Of a stretch of DNA of 32,483 bases, positions 7,609 through 15,728 are shown piece after piece. The notes under the pieces were generated by a model, which saw only the letters and a list, made by a program, of their open reading frames with translations, was not told where the DNA came from and did no database searches. Source of the stretch: JAHHLP01 sp041609895. Its GTDB lineage: Bacteria; Bacteroidota; Rhodothermia; Rhodothermales; JABDKH01. The translations under genes and the position numbers were made by a program. The DNA lies in the NCBI GenBank assembly GCA_041609895.1, contig JBFIPX010000017.1:1-32483 (forward strand). Reading direction: 5' to 3'. Within the stretch, counting starts at the first letter, position 1. Every line of letters begins with the position of its first letter.

Positions 7609-9792
7609 TCAGTTGCTTCTTCGACCGGCTTCCCTAGAAAGTTTCCAGCGGACGCGTTCCTGCCTGTCAATGGCCAGGCGCCAGTGATCCATTAGACCGA
7701 TTGACGCATACGCCTTGGCGGCACGAGAATATGCTCGCTCCGCCTCCCTTATGTTTTCAGCCGCCTCGCACGCCTCACCGAGCCATGATAAATGCTGCGC
7801 GGTCAGCGCGAATTCTTCGTTCGATGAAAAGCCTGCTTCAAGATAGTGAGGCTCCGCCAGTCCCGCTTCACACGCATCGTGATACCTGTTTGCGCGCAGG
7901 TTGCTCACTAGCCGGACCGTCGGCGCTGCAGGATCACCTGCAAGGGCTCGGTGCAATCCTGCCAGATCCGGTTGGGCGACCAAGCTCCGCACTATATCAA
8001 CGCGGGAGGCGTAATGATTTCGCAGCAAGACAGCAGCGCGCGCCTCCAAGGCGTAGCCCGGAAGCGAATCGAGCAATGTGGTGTAAAGACGTGATGCAGC
8101 GTCCGCCTGTCCGCCGACGGCGGCAAGATCTGCTTCCAACAGTTGAAAGGTTGGATACGCTGCCCGCGTCGAGTCGTGCGAGAGAATCTGCCGGGCTTCA
8201 TCCCATTGCCCTTTTCGCATTTGCACCGCCCCAAGCCGTAGGACGGCCGGAAGGTACTCACCATTCAGCGCTACGGCCTGCTGGAGCGACGATAACGCCG
8301 AGGTCGTGTCGTACACGGAAAGGTAGTCGCTCGCTTCCCGGTAGGCGGACACGTATCCCGGCACCTCGTGCGGGCACTCCATCTCGAAAAGCGACGGGAT
8401 CGAGAAGAGACGCTGTGCGGTCGGAAGCGCTGCCGCCGATACGTACTCTGCCGATCTCAGATCGTGGTACCACTCGCCCACCAGTTCCTCGATCGTCCGG
8501 CCGTAGGCACGCTCAAAATCGGATGTGGCATACGCGGCCTTGAGTGGACCGGCTCCGTAGGCGCGCAACAGATAGTCGACGAGTGATCCGCTCGCTGCGT
8601 ACGATACGGCTCCTCTTCCTGTCCAGAAGCCAAACGCGCTCAGGCCGGCTACGACATCATTCACGGTGCCCGACGAGTCCCGATCACCCGACATGATCGT
8701 CGCCGCCATCAGGTCTCGGGCCGACGGGCGTCCGTCGGGAGATTCAAGCGCGGATGCAAGTCCCTCCACAAGACCGACAGAAAGTGACGCCCTGATGAGC
8801 GGCAGGCCGAATTCGCGTGAAAAGACGTGGACCAGCTCGTGATCGAAACTTTCGTCGACACGGCGTGCCAGCATGTGAATCTGCGGCCGCGGAAGCCAGA
8901 TGGGTGTGACACTACTGTATCGAGAGCCCGTCAGCCTCCCTTTGAGCTGTGCGGTGGGATACAGGTAGACCAGGATCTTGTCCGGTACAGCCGTGTCGAG
9001 CCGCCTTGAGATCCACGCGTACCTGAACTCCATCTCCGAGACCAGCCGTCCGACGTCTCCTGGCAAAAATGCACGTTCGTCGTAATGAATTTCAAAGTGC
9101 TCAGTTATCCTCGTGCTGATCAGTTGCTTCTGAAGCAAGTCATGCGTCGTGTTCCATCCCAGTTCGTCAGAATGAAGGTATCCGATCGCCAACGCCGCTG
9201 TAGCCGCGACAGCTCCAGCCGCTATCGGACTTCCAAAACCAGCGCGGCACCGGATCATCGCGCTAGCCAGAAAGAGCAACGTCGCCCAGACCAGTGTCAT
9301 CAATCTAAAAGCGAAAAGGCCGGGGCGAATCGCGAGCTCCTCGTCGTAGATCGGCCCGAGCACGCCGCCAAAGACGTGGTTGTAGGTGTACAGTTGCGGA
9401 TGCAAGCCGAGGTCATAGATCGGCGTCAGAACCGAAATGGCGACGCCTACCCCGACAAACATCACCGTTGGCCGCTTCACCTTCAGGGTGTTCATGAAGC
9501 TTGCCAATCCTGCAGCCAAGACCACGCTGATCACCGGAAAGAGTCCGAAGAACATTAGCCCGGTCGCGATCGAACAGGACGGTGCCCACAGTCGGGCGAT
9601 CAGCAGCAGCAGTAGCGGCACGAGAAGCAGGAACACCTGCACGAGAACGACCGGTGCCGGCCGGAAACCTCGGCGCAAATGCGCAATCGAGGAAACTCCC
9701 GCCACGAAAAAGCCGACAAGCGCGAGCACGGCGGCCGACTCCACGTGCAACGCATTCAGCAGTGGTACGGGCCAGAGCGCGATCGCCGTCAC
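7609..9792 (-). CDS. Polytopic membrane gluzincin metallopeptidase with TPR-like C-terminus
   Basis: The 727-residue protein begins with about six hydrophobic helices (through residue 205), then a soluble peptidase-MA-like domain with the zinc motif H318-E-L-V-H322 and a downstream glutamate in LVEGLASALE (E343), the usual gluzincin third ligand. Residues 440-720 are alpha-helical with TPR-like repeats. It is probably an inner-membrane protease with an extracytoplasmic catalytic domain. The start is uncertain: GTG at 9792 has no Shine-Dalgarno and cuts the first helix, while the frame stays open upstream to 9885 and would add a basic stretch and the front half of that helix (IAVAVYAVTAIALW), but with no ATG, GTG or TTG codon there. 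It sits between the DUF3078 and T9SS plug genes. Confidence 0.78.
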   Translation of the reverse strand: MTAIALWPVPLLNALHVESAAVLALVGFFVAGVSSIAHLRRGFRPAPVVLVQVFLLLVPLLLLLIARLWAPSCSIATGLMFFGLFPVISVVLAAGLASFMNTLKVKRPTVMFVGVGVAISVLTPIYDLGLHPQLYTYNHVFGGVLGPIYDEELAIRPGLFAFRLMTLVWATLLFLASAMIRCRAGFGSPIAAGAVAATAALAIGYLHSDELGWNTTHDLLQKQLISTRITEHFEIHYDERAFLPGDVGRLVSEMEFRYAWISRRLDTAVPDKILVYLYPTAQLKGRLTGSRYSSVTPIWLPRPQIHMLARRVDESFDHELVHVFSREFGLPLIRASLSVGLVEGLASALESPDGRPSARDLMAATIMSGDRDSSGTVNDVVAGLSAFGFWTGRGAVSYAASGSLVDYLLRAYGAGPLKAAYATSDFERAYGRTIEELVGEWYHDLRSAEYVSAAALPTAQRLFSIPSLFEMECPHEVPGYVSAYREASDYLSVYDTTSALSSLQQAVALNGEYLPAVLRLGAVQMRKGQWDEARQILSHDSTRAAYPTFQLLEADLAAVGGQADAASRLYTTLLDSLPGYALEARAAVLLRNHYASRVDIVRSLVAQPDLAGLHRALAGDPAAPTVRLVSNLRANRYHDACEAGLAEPHYLEAGFSSNEEFALTAQHLSWLGEACEAAENIREAERAYSRAAKAYASIGLMDHWRLAIDRQERVRWKLSREAGRRSN

Positions 9793-9885
9793 CGCATAGA
9801 CGGCAACGGCGATGCGCGTCGGCCGCGAAGATCCGATTAGCCGCAGTTCATTCAGTGTGGAACGGGGTCGCTTGGGTCCAAACGA

Positions 9886-10764
9886 TCAGAGCAGCAGGAA
9901 GGTAACGCCGATGGAGAAGACCTCCTTAAGCTGAACCTTGCTGCTTACATCGTCATCGTACAGCAGCACGACCTCGAAGTTCGTCTGCAGCCAGTCGTTC
10001 ACCTTCATGGTGATCAGGTTCTCCCAGATAGCGTCCGGTTTGTCCGGATTGTTGAATGCGGCGAAGAGCGACAGCACACTCTTGTAGTTGATGTTCTCGG
10101 CCAAATTGCGGTCGATCTCCGTGTGCGATTCGAGGCCGGCCTCAAACCGGGCACTCTCGTCGACGTCGAGACCATACAATCCGCGAAGCTCCTCGATACG
10201 AACAATCGTCTCCTTGGCGCCGAGACCGAAGCGTTGGGTGAACCAACCATTTACAGCGTAGGTCAAGCCGAGCGCCTGTGTAACGTAGGCAGGCGCGAAG
10301 AAGTCGGACACCTTTGCTTCCGGCTGCACGCCGTAGTCGAAGCCCTCGAGGAACTGGGTGCGGAGTTCCGCTGCAAATGTCGGATTCCACTTGGCAAGAA
10401 AGCCGTCACCCTTGTAGCGCACTGAGTATCTAGCGTGAAGGATGTCTTCGGACTTTCGGAGGTCGAGCGTGTCTTGCTTGATTCCTCCAAGTCCGAAACG
10501 TCCGCTGAGTTTCTGTCGGATGCGAGCGGTCTCTTTGGTGGCGAGTGCCTCGACGCCGCCGGTCACTGCCAGCGAGTTGATGCCTCCGCCCTGCCAATTC
10601 GAGAATCCGACCTGCGACCCGGCGACCTTCAGTGTTGCCGAGGGTTGCCATCCTTCCGGTGGCGGTGGCGGTGGAGCGTCTTCCGCTTCCTGCGCGATGG
10701 CGGGGAGCGCTGTGGCGAATACGACCGCAACGGCCGCAAGTATCTTCAGTCCGTACCGTTTCAT
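9886..10764 (-). CDS. DUF3078-type outer-membrane beta-barrel protein
   Basis: The 292-residue protein starts with a clear Sec signal peptide ending ATALPAIAQ, then a Pro-rich linker (PPPPPPEGW), then alternating beta-strands typical of DUF3078 proteins of Bacteroidota: SNWQGGGINSLAVTGG, LRKSEDILHARYSVRYKG and a hydrophobic C-terminal strand SIGVTFLLL. It is probably an outer-membrane barrel of unknown role. I chose the ATG at 10762-10764 because the signal peptide begins there; the frame extends 56 residues further up without family features. It follows the kinase gene by 164 bases, and its stop is in frame with the next gene. The link with the neighbouring T9SS plug gene suggests an envelope function. 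Confidence 0.82.
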   Translation of the reverse strand: MKRYGLKILAAVAVVFATALPAIAQEAEDAPPPPPPEGWQPSATLKVAGSQVGFSNWQGGGINSLAVTGGVEALATKETARIRQKLSGRFGLGGIKQDTLDLRKSEDILHARYSVRYKGDGFLAKWNPTFAAELRTQFLEGFDYGVQPEAKVSDFFAPAYVTQALGLTYAVNGWFTQRFGLGAKETIVRIEELRGLYGLDVDESARFEAGLESHTEIDRNLAENINYKSVLSLFAAFNNPDKPDAIWENLITMKVNDWLQTNFEVVLLYDDDVSSKVQLKEVFSIGVTFLLL

Positions 10765-10928
10765 GGGGCTCTGAATGATTTGTGTGTGTGACGACGGTTC
10801 GGGTGAGATGGTCGAAATATCGAATTGGGGCGCTTGCGCAATGGTTAAGAAGAGGTGAGAATTGGCGTTACGATTACGTGTGCGTCGGACCATTACCTTC
10901 ACGAGTTCGACGGACCGCCCGCTTAGCC
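10765..10928 (-). promoter_or_regulatory. Intergenic leader before the DUF3078 gene
   Basis: These 164 bases separate the kinase stop from the DUF3078 start. No small gene is seen. On the minus strand a TTG about 20 bases before TATTTCG vaguely resembles a Bacteroidota promoter, so the envelope genes downstream may have their own start of transcription. Confidence 0.2.
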
Positions 10929-13574
10929 TCACTGTTCGCTGACCTCCACTGGTCCCTCAACTAGCGACTCATAATACGTGGCCCTTTCGTCGCGGCCCCA
11001 CACGCGATAGAGCTTCGCCAGGGACGCTTGTGCCCGCTCCACGCCCGGATTGCCCTCGACGCTCAAGACGCGTTCCGCCTCGAGATAAGCCTCTTCCGCC
11101 GCTTCATAGTCGTTCATATCGCGATACACGTGGCCCAGTCCGACGTACGAACGACCTATTCGCACATGCGTCTCGGGGAAGATGCGTTTCATACCAGCGA
11201 TCGAACTGCGATAGGTAGCCTCGGCTTCGGCATAGTGACCGTCGTCATGCAGTACCCGCGCGAGAAGGCCGCCCATAATGGCAACGCCCGGATCGCTCGG
11301 ATCGATCGATTCAATACGGTCAATGGCACTTCGATACAGTTCGATCGCACGATCAAAGTCCCCTCGGTCGCGTGCGACTTCGGCCAGATGACTCAACGTC
11401 AATGCGAGTTGCGGATGGTCGGCACCGAGGATTCGCGTTTCAATATCCAGTGCCAGTGAAAACGCGTCTTCCGCCTCTTCCAATCTTCCCGTATTTCGGA
11501 GAATGGATCCGAGGGTAATCAACAGGGCAGCTTTCTCGGGATGGTCGCGGCCCGTTTGATCCCAGATCTCGAACGCCTCGCGAATGTGGGGCTCCCCCTC
11601 GGTGTAGCGCTCCATTTGGCGCAACAGGAGGGCCATGTCCGATAGGCGCGTTGCCAGTTCGAGCGAAGGCTCCGCGGACGCGTCCAATTGCCTCTGGATG
11701 GCCACAGATTCCTCTGCGTAACGCAGTGCTTCCTCGAAATGTCCTTTTGTTCGCTTGACATTCGCCAGTGACTGGAGGATCTGCCCTCTTTTCTCCAGAT
11801 GTCGCCCGCCCCTAGGCACCAGATCAAGCGTTTCAATTAGCAGTACCTCTGCCTCGTCATATTGGCCGGAATGGATATGATCTTCAGCCAGAAACCACAT
11901 GGACTGAACCAATGCCGCCTCGTCCGATGAGAAGTTTTCGCGCCGAATCGCGACGGCGCGACGGTGCATGGCAACTGACGAGTCGCGATAGCCAATCCCG
12001 CGATAGACATTACCGAGTATGTCGGCTAGTCGCGCCTGAACAAGTGGCTGACCATTCAGCGCCGCCAGCCTCGCGCTACCCCTTTCGACCAGATCTATGG
12101 CCCGCAGTGTGTCCAGGCGTTGACTCGTACGTGCATACGGGTCGGCTGCCGAAAACAGGTCCTCGAGATAGTTAGCCACCGCATTGGCGGCATCGCGCTC
12201 TCGTGTCGCTTGAACTCGCAGCACGGACGCCACGATGATGGAGGCAACGAGTAGCGACATGAAAGCTGCGAACATCGCGACGCCGACACGGTGACGACTC
12301 ACAAACTTGCGCGTTCTGTAGCCCAGCGTATCGGGTTGAGCCTCGACGGGAAGACCTTCCAAGTGTCTCCGCAAATCAGCTGCGATTGCTTCGGCCGAGG
12401 CATACCTACGCTCGGGCTCGACTCTGAGCGCTTTCGCAACGATCGTGTCGAGGTCGCCGCGAAGGCGGCGTCGTAGCGCGTCGACGTTGGAGCTCCTTGC
12501 TTCGGCAATAGTCGCGGTGCTTACCGCTGAATCTCCGACCGCTGCTTTTTCGGTCCACACTCGTGAAAAGACTGTGCTGGGCACCGTCACCTCGAACCGA
12601 CTGCCAACATCCCAGACATTTCCTTTCGTGGGAAATGGCAGGCGCCCGCTCAGTAAGCGGTAGAGTATGACCCCAAGGCTGTAGACATCGCTCGCTGTCG
12701 TGACCTGCTTCCCCTCTAGCTGCTCCGGACTCGCGTACTGCGGTGTCATCAGACGGAATCCAGTTTGCGTATATGTTTGCTCCTCTTCTGACTCCCCTGC
12801 GACCATCTTGGCAATTCCGAAGTCCAGCAGTTTTACTTCCCTTTCAGCGGTCACGAGGATATTCGATGGCTTGATATCGCGATGGATAATGAGGTTCTGG
12901 TGCGCAAAGTGAACGGTTTCGCAAACGCGAATAAACAGCTCGATCCTTTCGTCGATTCCAAGCCGATGATCATCGCAGAAGACATCGATGGGACTGCCGT
13001 CCACGTATTCCATTGCGATGAACGGCGTGCCGTCGGCGACGCCCGCGTCGTACAGTCGTGCAACAGATGGGTGCTCGAGCCCGGCCAGAAGCCGTTGCTC
13101 CCGAAAGAATCGATCGCGTGTCGTCGGCGAATCCACGTCGAGCCGGATCAACTTGAGTGCTACCGTCCTTTGAAAAGCCCCGTCGTTTCGACGTGCTTTG
13201 AGAACGGCACCCATCCCCCCGGCCGCGATGCGTTCGACAATCGTATAGGGCCCAAAGGCCGCGCCGGGAGACAACCGGTCTTTCAACTCCGACTGATCGA
13301 ATCGCGAGTCGTCACCCTGCACTGCCTCGTCCGGCGGGTCTTCACCGGCGATGCGCTCAAGCTCACCTCTGATCCGGTCGTCCGAGAGCGGATGGATCGT
13401 GACGTCGAAGACTGAGGCCGGTTGCTCGTCAGCAGCGATCAAAGCGAGGACCTGGTTTCGTAGTTTCGCATCACCCTCGCATACGTCATCGAGGAATGTG
13501 TCACGTTCGGCCGAGGGCACTTCCAGCGCGCGGTGAAATATATCCTGTACCCTACTCCAGTTATCCCTATTCAA
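10929..13574 (-). CDS. Membrane Ser/Thr protein kinase with TPR repeats
   Basis: The 881-residue protein is a Hanks-type kinase. An N-terminal helical region (1-100) is followed by the kinase domain at 108-400: glycine loop AAGGMG (117-122), catalytic Lys K141 in ALKLI, HRDIKPSN (231-238), DFG (251-253) and APE-like SPE (282-284). A transmembrane helix lies at about 429-454. The remaining 400 residues are TPR repeats (for example SLEQ-type helices with ALRYAEESVAI and AEDAFSLALDIE), probably outside the membrane or used as a scaffold. The start is TTG at 13572-13574; the N-terminus fits this kinase family although no Shine-Dalgarno is visible. It lies 74 bases after an ECF sigma gene and is the expected partner of it. 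Confidence 0.93.
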   Translation of the reverse strand: MNRDNWSRVQDIFHRALEVPSAERDTFLDDVCEGDAKLRNQVLALIAADEQPASVFDVTIHPLSDDRIRGELERIAGEDPPDEAVQGDDSRFDQSELKDRLSPGAAFGPYTIVERIAAGGMGAVLKARRNDGAFQRTVALKLIRLDVDSPTTRDRFFREQRLLAGLEHPSVARLYDAGVADGTPFIAMEYVDGSPIDVFCDDHRLGIDERIELFIRVCETVHFAHQNLIIHRDIKPSNILVTAEREVKLLDFGIAKMVAGESEEEQTYTQTGFRLMTPQYASPEQLEGKQVTTASDVYSLGVILYRLLSGRLPFPTKGNVWDVGSRFEVTVPSTVFSRVWTEKAAVGDSAVSTATIAEARSSNVDALRRRLRGDLDTIVAKALRVEPERRYASAEAIAADLRRHLEGLPVEAQPDTLGYRTRKFVSRHRVGVAMFAAFMSLLVASIIVASVLRVQATRERDAANAVANYLEDLFSAADPYARTSQRLDTLRAIDLVERGSARLAALNGQPLVQARLADILGNVYRGIGYRDSSVAMHRRAVAIRRENFSSDEAALVQSMWFLAEDHIHSGQYDEAEVLLIETLDLVPRGGRHLEKRGQILQSLANVKRTKGHFEEALRYAEESVAIQRQLDASAEPSLELATRLSDMALLLRQMERYTEGEPHIREAFEIWDQTGRDHPEKAALLITLGSILRNTGRLEEAEDAFSLALDIETRILGADHPQLALTLSHLAEVARDRGDFDRAIELYRSAIDRIESIDPSDPGVAIMGGLLARVLHDDGHYAEAEATYRSSIAGMKRIFPETHVRIGRSYVGLGHVYRDMNDYEAAEEAYLEAERVLSVEGNPGVERAQASLAKLYRVWGRDERATYYESLVEGPVEVSEQ

Positions 13575-13648
13575 CGGTCTGATCGTTCGTGGCTGACAGC
13601 TAAGGTAATGTGACTCTCTGCGACCTCAGGTGAGCTAATACGCAAACG

Positions 13649-14236
13649 TTATTCGGTCATCGCTTGCGTTAGCCATGCTCTGGCAGCTCTCCAGTCTCGT
13701 TTTACAGTCGCTGGACTGATGTTGAGCGCCGTCGCCGTTTCCTGAACACTTAGCCCCGCGAAGAAGCGGCACTCCACAATCTGCGCCATGCGGCTGTCCA
13801 TTCGTTCGAGTCGGGAGATTGCGTCCTCGAGTTCGAGAATCTTTTCGAGGTCAACAGGATCTTTGTACGCCTCCTCGACGAACGTGACTGTGCGATCTCC
13901 GCCACCCCTCTTTTCGGCCGACCGTTGCCGGGCGAGGTTTACCAATACCTGGCGCATTGCACGAGCAGCCACACGCAGGAAATGCACACGATCGTTAACC
14001 AATAGATTATCGGATCGTACCAGGCGAAGGTACGCCTCGTGCACGAGCCCCGTAGTGTTCAGTGTCCATTCGTTACGACTGCCGCGCACGACGTGCGCGA
14101 GCCGCCGGAGTTCAGAGTACACCTGCTCGTAGACTAACTCGAATGCAACCGAATCCCCGGAGCGCAAGGCCGGGATTAGCTCCGTCACGGAGCGCCCCTC
14201 ATATCGCGGGTCTTTGCGCGTATGATCGCTGGACAC
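13649..14236 (-). CDS. ECF sigma factor, TIGR02999/Sigma70_ECF type
   Basis: The 195-residue protein has sigma region 2 (LVYEQVYSELRRLA, then LVHEAYLRLV and HFLRVAARAMRQVLVNLARQR at about 35-105) and region 4 with a helix-turn-helix at about 140-190 (LERMDSRMAQIVECRFFAGLS, ETATALNISPATVKRDW). It belongs to the group commonly encoded beside Ser/Thr kinases rather than anti-sigma factors. The acidic patch of region 2.2 that contacts core polymerase in most ECFs is replaced by N60-T61-T62-G63. The start is GTG at 14234-14236, the only candidate near the family N-terminus. The kinase gene follows by 74 bases, and no anti-sigma gene is seen. It heads the minus-strand run of envelope genes. Confidence 0.92.
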   Translation of the reverse strand: MSSDHTRKDPRYEGRSVTELIPALRSGDSVAFELVYEQVYSELRRLAHVVRGSRNEWTLNTTGLVHEAYLRLVRSDNLLVNDRVHFLRVAARAMRQVLVNLARQRSAEKRGGGDRTVTFVEEAYKDPVDLEKILELEDAISRLERMDSRMAQIVECRFFAGLSVQETATALNISPATVKRDWRAARAWLTQAMTE

Positions 14237-14304
14237 GGTGAGCGGTCGTTTCTTATTGTGTAATTGATCCCGGACGACTGAAAAGGCCTATGGAAGAGGC
14301 ACGC

Positions 14305-14340
14305 AAAAAAAGAGCCGCGTCCATCGGCAGACGCGGCTCT
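14305..14340 (-). terminator. Rho-independent terminator of the histone-like gene
   Basis: On the minus strand an 11-base perfect stem (AGAGCCGCGTC paired with GACGCGGCTCT, 14311-14321 and 14330-14340) with an eight-base loop is followed by a run of T residues (14305-14310). It lies 25 bases past the stop of the histone-H1-like gene, insulating it from the sigma-factor gene. Confidence 0.88.
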
Positions 14341-14365
14341 TCGAAAATCGGTGGGAAGCGTCAGC

Positions 14366-14542
14366 CTACATGCTGTTCTTCCGCTCCTGTACATCGACGC
14401 GAATTTCCTGGGCCATCTTCTTGAGATCCTGCATCGCCTTACGAACGCGCGTGCCGGCAGCTTTGTTGGCCTTGCTGTAGAACTTCTCGAAATCCGCCTC
14501 GAGCTCGTCGACGTAGTTCTTCAGCTCACTGAATTTGCTCAT
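14366..14542 (-). CDS. Histone H1-like (Hc1-type) DNA-binding protein
   Basis: This 58-residue gene encodes a small, strongly charged helical protein: MSKFSELKNYVDELE, then DFEKFYSKANKAAGTRVRKA and MQDLKKMAQEIRVDVQ. The KAAGTRVRKAMQDLKKMAQEI core is the signature of the short histone-H1/Hc1-like proteins found throughout Bacteroidota. They are presumed nucleoid-associated proteins; the function in this group is little tested. Unlike most genes here it has a strong Shine-Dalgarno (GGAGG at 14550-14554, seven bases before the ATG), a plausible promoter and a strong terminator, all consistent with a highly expressed single-gene transcript. Confidence 0.92.
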   Translation of the reverse strand: MSKFSELKNYVDELEADFEKFYSKANKAAGTRVRKAMQDLKKMAQEIRVDVQERKNSM

Positions 14543-14591
14543 GGAATAACCTCCAGGTTCAAAGTGGGTTTACATGGGAAATCGTCTAAAA

Positions 14592-14605
14592 GCGCCTCGA
14601 GGCGC
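14592..14605. promoter_or_regulatory. Perfect 14-base palindrome in the leader of the histone-like gene
   Basis: GCGCCTCGAGGCGC is a perfect inverted repeat about 50 bases upstream of the histone-like ATG. It falls just downstream of the transcription start predicted from the promoter at 14615-14648, so it could be an operator or a 5'-UTR hairpin. No regulator for it is identified. Confidence 0.5.
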
Positions 14606-14614
14606 CTGGGAATG

Positions 14615-14648
14615 CAAAAACTTACACCAACCTGCACGGGCAGTCAAG
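14615..14648 (-). promoter_or_regulatory. Candidate promoter of the histone-like gene
   Basis: Reading the minus strand, TTG (14645-14647) is followed after 20 bases by TAAGTTTTTG (14615-14624), close to the Bacteroidota pattern TTG-N19-20-TAnnTTTG. Transcription would start near 14608, about 65 bases before the start codon. Confidence 0.42.
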
Positions 14649-14670
14649 GCGAGAATCTCACTAAATAGTC

Positions 14671-14692
14671 AAAAAAGGCCGATTTAGGCCGT
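14671..14692 (-). terminator. Short terminator-like hairpin overlapping the stop of the amino-acid-kinase-like gene
   Basis: On the minus strand GGCC-TAAATC-GGCC is followed by six T residues, with A residues before it that can extend the stem. The TAA stop codon of the upstream gene lies in the loop. It would separate that gene from the histone-like gene. The GC stem is only four bases long. Confidence 0.4.
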
Positions 14693-15415
14693 TTTTGCGC
14701 CCAAAACCTCCGTGAATCGCCCCGAATCTGCCGAAATGGCATGTCTGGCAGACGTCAATCGTACCGCAAAACCATTTTCCACGAGTGAATAAAGGGCGAC
14801 TTTCTGCCCTTCAAATACGTGGACGCACAGCTCGTTTAGCCCAATCTCGCTCTGATGTTCACCCTCGGCGATGACTCCCGCCCTGCCCGATCTCGGGAAG
14901 ACCACGATCAGGCAATCGTTTGAACCCAGTGACTTCGCGATGGCGACGACTGCTTCCGCTATCCCGATCTCCCGTGCTCCATCGGCACCGCCGGCCAGCG
15001 ATGAGATGACCGGTACCGAGCCGCTATCAACCAATGAGGGTAGCCATTTCGTTTTGCCGGCCCGAGGCGCACCATCATTCCCGATCTTCAGCAATCCACG
15101 GTCGCTTCCCTGAATGCCAACGGCCGGGACGCCAAACTCCGTAAGCACTCCCGTCACATCTTTGTTAGCCTCGCGAAGCGCGCGCTCCACGAGATGCATG
15201 TCCACTTCGTCGACCTGAAGGACTCCCCCTGTCCGGACCACCTCTTTGCCCCGCCCCTCGAGAAGGCGTTCTGCCCGTTCTCCACTTCCGTGCACCACGA
15301 TTGCACGACGCGCCGCCGTTTCGACGTGCGCCAGATGCCGTGCCAGGTTCTGAGCGAACAATGGATCGCCTAGATGATAGTCGTCGACCCAGAGGATGTG
15401 CACGGGAGTCGGCAT
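14684..15415 (-). CDS. Acetylglutamate-kinase-like protein with degenerate active site
   Basis: The 243-residue protein has the amino-acid-kinase fold of acetylglutamate kinase (ArgB): AIVVHGSGERAERLLEGRGK, RTGGVLQVDEVDM, NKDVTGVLTEFGVPAVGIQG, SGSVPVISSLAGG and a final EVLGAK. The N-terminal K-x-G-G loop that holds ATP phosphates in ArgB is replaced by ILWVDDYHLGDP, and the usual VHGGG is VHGSG. It may be a pseudoenzyme or have changed its reaction; no other arginine gene is in the window. I chose the ATG at 15413-15415, with AGGA close upstream. An ATG at 15520 would add 35 basic residues that do not fit the fold. It is transcribed towards the histone-like gene. Confidence 0.72.
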   Translation of the reverse strand: MPTPVHILWVDDYHLGDPLFAQNLARHLAHVETAARRAIVVHGSGERAERLLEGRGKEVVRTGGVLQVDEVDMHLVERALREANKDVTGVLTEFGVPAVGIQGSDRGLLKIGNDGAPRAGKTKWLPSLVDSGSVPVISSLAGGADGAREIGIAEAVVAIAKSLGSNDCLIVVFPRSGRAGVIAEGEHQSEIGLNELCVHVFEGQKVALYSLVENGFAVRLTSARHAISADSGRFTEVLGAKTA

Positions 15416-15728
15416 AGTCCTGTGTGTTGGCCGGGCCGAGCCGGCGGGCGTACTCAATGACAGACAAAACAATCTAATGACCAGATGACGGCTCCGGATT
15501 CGCCGTAGTCCGGTTTTCATTTAAGAACCTGCATTTCTAACCGATTATTTCGCGGTGTAGTGCGTCCATTTGTTACGCGAGCCGACGCGAGCCCGTGCAC
15601 CCTGTCCCTGAACGTAGGGCCCGTCGTCGGATTACCTTCGTCGCACCGCACACGACGCGCAGTTCGACGACGTGAGTCTTCGGTCATCGACCGTCGTGGT
15701 TTCTTCCCGACCACCATCTCAAAGTCGA
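15416..15728. other. Divergent intergenic region, no gene recognised
   Basis: These 313 bases separate the amino-acid-kinase-like gene (-) from the glycan cluster (+). Promoters for both directions must lie here, but no element is convincing by eye. In-frame extensions of both neighbours (ATG at 15520, GTG at 15672) enter the region but add only basic, low-quality sequence. No RNA gene or repeat is seen. Confidence 0.5.

Noticed and set aside
7701..8543. 280-codon plus-strand frame opposite the gluzincin gene
   Set aside because: Arg/Pro-rich composition without motifs; the opposite strand encodes the helical repeats of a clear protease.
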